From positions 1 through 6,027 of the forward strand of contig CALVVW010000066.1 in the NCBI GenBank assembly GCA_944364005.1: DNA of 6,027 bases, given 5' to 3'. Of this stretch, positions 1 through 3,913 are shown piece by piece. The DNA comes from an uncultured Bacilli bacterium. GTDB taxonomy: Bacteria > Bacillota_I > Bacilli_A > RF39 > UBA660. The first letter of the stretch is position 1. Each line of letters starts with the position of its first letter. The notes below the pieces were generated by a model, which had not been told where the DNA came from, ran no database searches, and saw only the letters and a program-made list of their open reading frames with translations. A program made the position numbers and the translations under genes.

Positions 1-57
1 TATATTCCAAAGCAGCAATAAGTCTTGTAAATTAAATGTTTCTTCATAAACCTGCAT
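1..57 (-). CDS. Possible 5' end of a divergent gene (partial, doubtful)
   Basis: Read on the minus strand, an ATG at 57-55 opens a frame of 19 codons that runs off the window edge without a stop. It begins MQVYEETFNLQDLLLLWN. A second ATG at 47-45 opens another frame, also unbroken to the edge, beginning MKKHLIYKTYCC. Neither start has a convincing Shine-Dalgarno sequence, and the stretch is too short to assign a family. The plus strand has short open ends here too (stops near 35 and 49), so the 3' end of an upstream plus-strand gene is an alternative. No function is proposed. Confidence 0.22.
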   Translation of the reverse strand, partial: MQVYEETFNLQDLLLLWNI

Positions 58-62
58 TTAAT

Positions 63-84
63 CTAAAAATTCACGAAATTTTAG
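63..84. repeat. AT-rich inverted repeat in the upstream region
   Basis: The arms CTAAAAATT (63-71) and AAATTTTAG (76-84) pair at eight of nine positions around a four-base CACG spacer. The repeat lies a few bases upstream of the possible minus-strand start at 57 and about 100 bases before the ATPase promoter. It could be an operator or a weak hairpin, but AT-rich DNA forms such repeats by chance. The rest of 85-187 holds T-runs and no recognisable riboswitch or gene. Confidence 0.25.
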
Positions 85-187
85 TCGTAATTTGTGCTTT
101 TTTTATATATATTAGTCTTTCTTTTTAGTTTTTGTTCAAATTTTCATATATCATTACAAAACTGTCATTTCCTAAATTTTAAAAATG

Positions 188-196
188 TGGTATATT
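188..196 (+). promoter_or_regulatory. Extended -10 promoter of the P-type ATPase gene
   Basis: TGG followed by TATATT (191-196) fits an extended -10 element. No good -35 lies 17 bases upstream, where the sequence is TTTCCT; a TG extension commonly compensates for this. The predicted transcription start is near 203, leaving a leader of only about 15 bases before the ATG at 219. There is therefore little room for a riboswitch or attenuator in this leader. Confidence 0.5.
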
Positions 197-207
197 AATG
201 ATGTTGT

Positions 208-215
208 AAGGTGAT
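208..215 (+). promoter_or_regulatory. Ribosome binding site of the ATPase gene
   Basis: AAGGTGAT matches the anti-Shine-Dalgarno complement with a small gap. Its AAGG core sits 7 bases before the ATG at 219, which supports that start over later in-frame methionines. Confidence 0.6.
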
Positions 216-218
216 GTT

Positions 219-2564
219 ATGAAGAAAGATAGAGTTGTTGCAGACATTAAACAAGGTTTAACAGTAAAACAAGTAGAAGAACGGATTAGAGATGGACTTG
301 TTAATTATAATACAGAGTCTAATACGAAAACTGTTAAGCAAATCGTTAGAGATAATGTTTTAACGTTATTTAATATTATTAATATTATTTTGGCTGTTGC
401 TGTTATATGTGTTGGATCTTTTAAAAATCTGACTTTTATGATTATTATTATTCTAAATACTTTAATTAGTATTGTCCAGGAACTTAGAAGTAAAAAGACA
501 TTAGATAAATTGCAAGTATTAGCTAGTTCTAAAGTAGCAGTTATTCGTGATGGGAAGAAGCAGTTTATCGATATTAATGAAATTGTATTAGATGATATTT
601 TAACTTTGTCTATAGGAAATCAAGTTGTCGTTGATAGTTTGGTTCGCGATGGAGAAGTAGAAGTTGATGAGTCTTTTATTACTGGTGAAGCAGAGACTGT
701 TTTCAAGAAAAAAGGGGATATGTTAATTTCTGGTAGTTTTATTGTTAGTGGTAAAGCTATTTGTCAGGTGGTTCATATTGGTCTTGATAATTATACGGCT
801 AAGCTTTCTAGTGATACTAAATATATAAAACCAGTGTCTTCAGAAATTATGCGTAGTTTGAATAAGATAGTTTCTACTATTTCTTTTTTGATTGTTCCTG
901 TTGGGATGTTGTTGTTTATTAGACAAATGTATTTGGAGGGAAATACTGTATCTCAAGCTATTGTTAGTACTGTGGCGGCTTTAATTGGTATGATTCCCGA
1001 GGGATTAGTTTTACTTACCAGTACTGTTCTGGCGGTTAGTGTTATTCGTTTGTCTAGGCGAAAAGTACTGGTACAAGATTTATATTGTATTGAGACTCTT
1101 GCCCGTGTTGATACGATTTGTTTAGATAAGACTGGTACCATTACTGAAGGAAAGATGGAAGTTGTAGATTCTATAGTAAAAGATAAGCAATATTCTATAG
1201 AAGAAGTTCTTTCTAATTTGAATTATTCTTTAGATGAAGCTAATCCTACAGCAATTGCTTTAAAAGATAAATTTGGAAAGAATGCTACTTATCATTTAAA
1301 AGAAGTGATACCTTTTTCTTCTAGTAAAAAGTATTCTGGTGCTATTTATGAAGAGGGCTGCTATTTTGTAGGGGCACCAGAGTTTTTGCTGAAAGATAAA
1401 ATAGAAAAATATAAAGATGAATTAGATTTATATGCTAAGAATTATCGTGTTTTGGTATTAGTCAAGGCTAGTGATAAAAAATTAGAAAATCTTGTTGTTA
1501 TCGGGTATTTGTTGTTACAAGATAAAATTCGTAAAGAGGCACCTGATACTCTTCGATATTTTAAAGAACAAGGTGTTAAAATCAAAATTATTTCAGGAGA
1601 TAATCCAGATACCGTTTATGGTATTGCTATTCGTGCTGGACTTTCTAAAAATTCTAGAAAGATTGATGCTAGTACTTTAAAGACAGATAAAGATATTTTG
1701 GATGCTGTAGATTATTATGATATTTTTGGTAGAGTAACACCAGAGCAGAAGAAAAAATTTATTTTAGCGTTGCAGCGACTAGGACATACAGTTGCAATGA
1801 CTGGTGATGGTGTGAATGATGTTTTAGCATTAAAAGAGGCAGATTGTTCTATTGCTATGGCCAATGGTAGTGATGCTAGTAAAAATGTTAGTCAGTTAGT
1901 ACTTTTAGATTCTAATTTTTCTTCGATGCCACATGTTGTTGCAGAGGGTAGGAGAACCATTAATAATATTGAACGTAGTGCTTCTTTGTTTTTAGTAAAG
2001 ACCATTTATGCAACTTTACTTGCTATTATTTTTATTTTTGTTGAGATGCCATATCCGTTTATTCCTATTCAATTAACGTTAGCAAGCGTTGTTACGATTG
2101 GTATTCCTTCTTTTGTGTTAGCTTTGCAGCCTAATCATAATCTGGTTCAGAAGGGATTTTTAAAAAATGTATTAAAAAGAGCATTTCCTCCAGCGATTAC
2201 TATTGTTTTAAATATTTTAGTTGTTTTTATTGCTAGTAATTTATTTAATTTTAGTTATGAGCAAACATCTACTTTATCTGTTGCAGTTACTGGGTATACT
2301 TCTTTCATTTTACTTTATAAGACATGTTTACCACTTAATCCATTGCGAACAGTTTTATTTATTATTATGTTTATTGCTTTTGTCTTTGGATTTTCCTTAA
2401 GAAGTTTGTTTTCATTTGCTCATTTTGATGGCATTATGATTTTTGTTACAGTTTTTTGTATTGTTATGTCACATCAGTTATATACGATGATAGAGCGTTT
2501 GGAGAATAGGGTTTTTGATTATTTAGTGAAAAAAAATAAAAAAAGTGAGATTTTTAACAAATAG
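219..2564 (+). CDS. P-type cation-transporting ATPase (CtpE/Exp7-like)
   Basis: This is an intact 781-residue membrane pump that couples ATP hydrolysis through a phospho-aspartate to cation movement. Visible in order: an N-terminal GLT...R...G..N cation-ATPase motif (13-30); two membrane segments (about 46-65 and 70-86); an actuator domain with TGEA (155-158) where TGES is usual; two segments around the ion-site motif IPEGL (259-263); the phosphorylation motif DKTGT with D303; a nucleotide domain with GAPE (385-388); SGDN (459-462); TPEQK (507-511); and the hinge TGDGVND (528-534). About six more membrane segments span 590-752, giving the usual ten. The PEGL motif and the absence of N-terminal Cys-x-x-Cys sites argue against a heavy-metal pump. 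From memory of the family, overall pattern and length recall mycobacterial CtpE (implicated in calcium) and pneumococcal Exp7. The ion and direction of transport cannot be read from the sequence. The protein contains no tryptophan. It appears monocistronic. Confidence 0.93.
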   Translation: MKKDRVVADIKQGLTVKQVEERIRDGLVNYNTESNTKTVKQIVRDNVLTLFNIINIILAVAVICVGSFKNLTFMIIIILNTLISIVQELRSKKTLDKLQVLASSKVAVIRDGKKQFIDINEIVLDDILTLSIGNQVVVDSLVRDGEVEVDESFITGEAETVFKKKGDMLISGSFIVSGKAICQVVHIGLDNYTAKLSSDTKYIKPVSSEIMRSLNKIVSTISFLIVPVGMLLFIRQMYLEGNTVSQAIVSTVAALIGMIPEGLVLLTSTVLAVSVIRLSRRKVLVQDLYCIETLARVDTICLDKTGTITEGKMEVVDSIVKDKQYSIEEVLSNLNYSLDEANPTAIALKDKFGKNATYHLKEVIPFSSSKKYSGAIYEEGCYFVGAPEFLLKDKIEKYKDELDLYAKNYRVLVLVKASDKKLENLVVIGYLLLQDKIRKEAPDTLRYFKEQGVKIKIISGDNPDTVYGIAIRAGLSKNSRKIDASTLKTDKDILDAVDYYDIFGRVTPEQKKKFILALQRLGHTVAMTGDGVNDVLALKEADCSIAMANGSDASKNVSQLVLLDSNFSSMPHVVAEGRRTINNIERSASLFLVKTIYATLLAIIFIFVEMPYPFIPIQLTLASVVTIGIPSFVLALQPNHNLVQKGFLKNVLKRAFPPAITIVLNILVVFIASNLFNFSYEQTSTLSVAVTGYTSFILLYKTCLPLNPLRTVLFIIMFIAFVFGFSLRSLFSFAHFDGIMIFVTVFCIVMSHQLYTMIERLENRVFDYLVKKNKKSEIFNK

Positions 2565-2587
2565 TGCTTGACTTTCTCACTTTTTTT
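2538..2587 (+). terminator. Terminator overlapping the 3' end of the ATPase gene
   Basis: The arms at 2538-2550 (seven A then GTGAGA) and 2575-2587 (TCTCAC then seven T) are perfectly complementary over 13 bases, and the second arm ends in the T-run. The first arm lies inside the last codons of the ATPase gene and the TAG stop (2562-2564) lies in the loop. The loop is long, about 24 bases. The A/T symmetry means it could also terminate transcription on the minus strand. Confidence 0.65.
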
Positions 2588-2597
2588 ATAGTATTCT
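2568..2597 (+). promoter_or_regulatory. Possible upstream (distal) promoter for the tRNA cluster
   Basis: TTGACT (2568-2573), an 18-base spacer and TATTCT (2592-2597) form a plausible sigma-A promoter inside the ATPase terminator. The -35 is the same TTGACTTT sequence found before the tRNA-Ser gene. If active, it would add a leader of about 100 bases before tRNA-Ile. No gene is seen in that leader (2604-2689), which is A/T-rich. Confidence 0.33.
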
Positions 2598-2654
2598 AAT
2601 ATTGCAACTGAAAAGCAAATGAAAAAAAAATAATTAATTTCATAAAAGTTTTTC

Positions 2655-2683
2655 TTGCATTTATTAAAAAAATAGTGTATATT
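2655..2683 (+). promoter_or_regulatory. Promoter of the Ile-Asn-Glu tRNA operon
   Basis: TTGCAT (2655-2660) and TATATT (2678-2683) are separated by exactly 17 bases. The predicted start is near 2690, about 14 bases before the first tRNA, a typical distance for a stable RNA operon. This is the better of two candidate promoters in the 2565-2703 gap. Confidence 0.7.
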
Positions 2684-2703
2684 GAATTAGTACTGTTAGT
2701 TAT

Positions 2704-2780
<77 letters not shown>

Positions 2781-2788
2781 TTAATAGT

Positions 2789-2865
2789 GCCTCAATAGCT
2801 CAGCTGGTTAGAGCACTTGACTGTTAATCAAGGGGTCCTAGGTTCAAGTCCTAGTTGGGGCGCCA
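2789..2865 (+). tRNA. tRNA-Asn (anticodon GTT)
   Basis: This is a 77-base tRNA starting 8 bases after tRNA-Ile. The acceptor arms GCCTCAA/TTGGGGC pair with one G-T wobble, followed by discriminator G and an encoded CCA. The anticodon stem CTTGA/TCAAG holds loop CTGTTAA, with GTT at 2823-2825. The T-loop is TTCAAGT on a CTAGG... stem. It reads AAC/AAU codons, which are very common in this A/T-rich genome. Confidence 0.98.
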
Positions 2866-2868
2866 TAT

Positions 2869-2945
2869 GGCGAGTTGGTGAAGTGGCTTAACACACTGCC
2901 CTTTCACGGCAGCATTCACGGATTCGAATTCCGTACTCGTCACCA
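2869..2945 (+). tRNA. tRNA-Glu (anticodon TTC)
   Basis: This is a 77-base tRNA only 3 bases after tRNA-Asn. The acceptor arms GGCGAGT/ACTCGTC pair with one G-T wobble, followed by discriminator A and an encoded CCA. The anticodon stem CTGCC/GGCAG holds loop CTTTCAC, with TTC at 2903-2905. The T-arm is ACGGA-TTCGAAT-TCCGT. It is the last tRNA before the operon's hairpin terminator. Confidence 0.98.
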
Positions 2946-2956
2946 ATTAGAAGTAT

Positions 2957-2977
2957 ACTCCGGAAGGAGTTTTTTTT
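2957..2977 (+). terminator. Short hairpin terminator after tRNA-Glu
   Basis: The arms ACTCC (2957-2961) and GGAGT (2966-2970) enclose a GGAA tetraloop and run into eight T residues (2970-2977). The stem is only five base pairs, so termination is probably partial. Read-through would transcribe the HDIG gene, which starts 18 bases later and has no clear promoter of its own. The 3' arm also contains an AAGGAG Shine-Dalgarno-like sequence (2964-2969). Confidence 0.65.
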
Positions 2978-2998
2978 ATGCTGGAGGTAGTTCTATGA
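2978..2998 (+). other. Possible six-codon leader ORF coupled to the HDIG gene
   Basis: An ATG at 2978 lies 8 bases after AAGGAG (2964-2969) and encodes MLEVVL before a TGA at 2996-2998. That stop overlaps the ATG of the HDIG gene (2995-2997) in the classic ATGA arrangement for translational coupling. The Shine-Dalgarno lies in the loop and 3' arm of the terminator hairpin. This may be chance, because the downstream gene has its own good binding site. No peptide function is claimed. Confidence 0.3.
2983..2988 (+). promoter_or_regulatory. Ribosome binding site that sets the HDIG gene start
   Basis: GGAGGT lies 6 bases before the ATG at 2995. It decides the start: the frame stays open upstream to an ATG at 2875, but that one lies inside tRNA-Glu and has no binding site. 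Confidence 0.75.
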
Positions 2999-3666
2999 GA
3001 CTTAACTCGCAGGATGCTTATCGATTGTTAATTAAAGATGTGATTATTTCTGCAGAAGATTGGAAAAGGCCAGAAAATAGATGGTTAAAACATTGTATTT
3101 ATGTAGGGGATGCAGCTGGTAGGATAGCATGCCAACTTGGATTAGATAGCGATTTTGCTAGAGCATTAGGATATGTGCATGATATTGGTAGAAAAGTTAG
3201 TCATCCTCGTCATGTTATAGAAGGATATTCTTATTTAATGAGGTTAGGGTATGATGAGATGGCACGAAGTTGTCTTACTCATTCTTTTATCGATAATGAT
3301 ATTAATTTAACGGCGGGTGGTCCAATACGAGCAGATACGCAGGCTATGGTACTTCCTTATTTGGATAGTCATCCTGTTAACATTTATGATAATATTGTAC
3401 AATTATGTGATTTGTTTTGTTTAGATACTGGATATACAACAGTAGAAAAGAGAATGTTAGATATTTCTAAACGTAAAGTTGTCTTTTCTAATTCTTTAGA
3501 ACATTTTCATAGTGCTTTAAATTTAAAAGTGCGAATAGAAGAGCAATTAGGGTGTTCTTTATATGATTTATTTCCTGAAATTTCAAAGGAAGATATTCTT
3601 CATATTAGAAAAAATCGCGAGTATTTAGAAATGTTATTAGTTACTCCAATGATAAAAAAGAAATAG
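2995..3666 (+). CDS. HDIG/HD-domain metal-dependent phosphohydrolase
   Basis: This is a 223-residue soluble protein with no signal peptide or membrane segment. The HD superfamily pattern is complete: H33 in the first helix, then H62-D63 in an HDIG motif (62-65), H73 in the following helix, H96, and a distal aspartate, probably D139 of LCDLFCLD. The extra histidines H73 and H96 are those expected when two metal ions are bound. HD proteins cleave phosphate esters or anhydrides in nucleotides, dinucleotides or nucleic acid ends; the substrate here cannot be told. No GYP motif, nucleotidyltransferase domain or sensor domain is present, so it is neither an HD-GYP enzyme nor a CCA-adding enzyme. 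The C-terminal 60 residues are charged and helical-looking. The gene sits between the Ile-Asn-Glu tRNA operon and tRNA-Ser. With no evident promoter, it is probably expressed by read-through from the tRNAs. No strong terminator follows, so its transcript may run into tRNA-Ser. Confidence 0.85.
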   Translation: MRLNSQDAYRLLIKDVIISAEDWKRPENRWLKHCIYVGDAAGRIACQLGLDSDFARALGYVHDIGRKVSHPRHVIEGYSYLMRLGYDEMARSCLTHSFIDNDINLTAGGPIRADTQAMVLPYLDSHPVNIYDNIVQLCDLFCLDTGYTTVEKRMLDISKRKVVFSNSLEHFHSALNLKVRIEEQLGCSLYDLFPEISKEDILHIRKNREYLEMLLVTPMIKKK

Positions 3667-3672
3667 TTTTTA

Positions 3673-3701
3673 TTGACTTTTTCCTTTTTGTCCTGTAATA
3701 T
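3673..3701 (+). promoter_or_regulatory. Promoter of tRNA-Ser
   Basis: TTGACT (3673-3678) and TAATAT (3696-3701) are separated by exactly 17 bases, each one mismatch from consensus. The predicted start is near 3708, giving a leader of about 20 bases that would be removed by processing. The promoter begins 6 bases after the HDIG stop codon. Confidence 0.8.
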
Positions 3702-3728
3702 TATATGTGCGGAAGTAATTTGAGACGT

Positions 3729-3819
3729 GGAGTAGTACTCAAGAGGCTGAAGAGGCGCCCCTGCTAAGGGTGTAGGTCGGGCAACTGGCGCGAGAGTTCA
3801 AATCTCTCCTACTCCGCCA
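3729..3819 (+). tRNA. tRNA-Ser (anticodon GCT)
   Basis: This is a 91-base class II tRNA with a long variable arm, as expected for serine. The acceptor arms GGAGTAG/CTACTCC pair fully and are followed by discriminator G and an encoded CCA. The anticodon stem CGCCC/GGGTG holds loop CTGCTAA, with GCT at 3763-3765. The variable arm follows at about 3773-3790, and the T-arm is GAGAG-TTCAAAT-CTCTC. It reads AGC/AGU codons; AGT is used heavily in the neighbouring genes. It has its own promoter and terminator. Confidence 0.97.
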
Positions 3820-3829
3820 TTATTGAAAT

Positions 3830-3851
3830 AAAAGAGCGTAGGCTCTTTTTT
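3830..3851 (+). terminator. Rho-independent terminator after tRNA-Ser
   Basis: The arms AAAAGAGC (3830-3837) and GCTCTTTT (3842-3849) are perfectly complementary around a GTAG loop and end in a T-run to 3851. It lies 10 bases after the tRNA and probably ends both the tRNA-Ser transcript and any read-through from the HDIG gene. Confidence 0.88.
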
Positions 3852-3884
3852 CTTTGTATTTTTCTAGGCGATATATCTTTTTTG

Positions 3885-3893
3885 TGTTATAAT
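3885..3893 (+). promoter_or_regulatory. Extended -10 promoter of the glucan synthase gene
   Basis: TGT followed by a perfect TATAAT (3888-3893) is a strong extended -10. The -35 position is poor (TAGGCG at 3865-3870). The predicted start is near 3900, leaving a leader of about 14 bases that consists mostly of the ribosome binding site AGGAGTGAT (3900-3908). A GATATATC palindrome (3870-3877) lies between the -35 and -10 positions and could be an operator half or chance. Confidence 0.7.
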
Positions 3894-3913
3894 TCTTTTA
3901 GGAGTGATAAGAC

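Noticed and set aside
1..218. Metal riboswitch upstream of the ATPase gene
   Set aside because: The predicted leader is only about 15 bases and no conserved riboswitch core (for example yybP-ykoY or M-box type) was seen in the A/T-rich upstream sequence.
953..1141. Minus-strand open frame inside the ATPase gene
   Set aside because: It is antisense to conserved membrane and DKTGT-motif coding sequence and has no sign of independent coding.
1492..1680. Second plus-strand frame inside the ATPase gene
   Set aside because: It overlaps the conserved SGDN region in another frame; the main frame is uninterrupted and carries all the motifs.
2875..2994. Upstream extension of the HDIG gene to an ATG at 2875
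   Set aside because: The extra 40 codons lie in tRNA-Glu and the terminator and have no ribosome binding site. The ATG at 2995 has GGAGGT at good spacing.
3652..3676. Possible terminator after the HDIG gene (ATAAAAA...TTTTTAT)
   Set aside because: The stem consists only of A-T pairs with no G-C core and runs into the tRNA-Ser -35 element; it is unlikely to terminate effectively.
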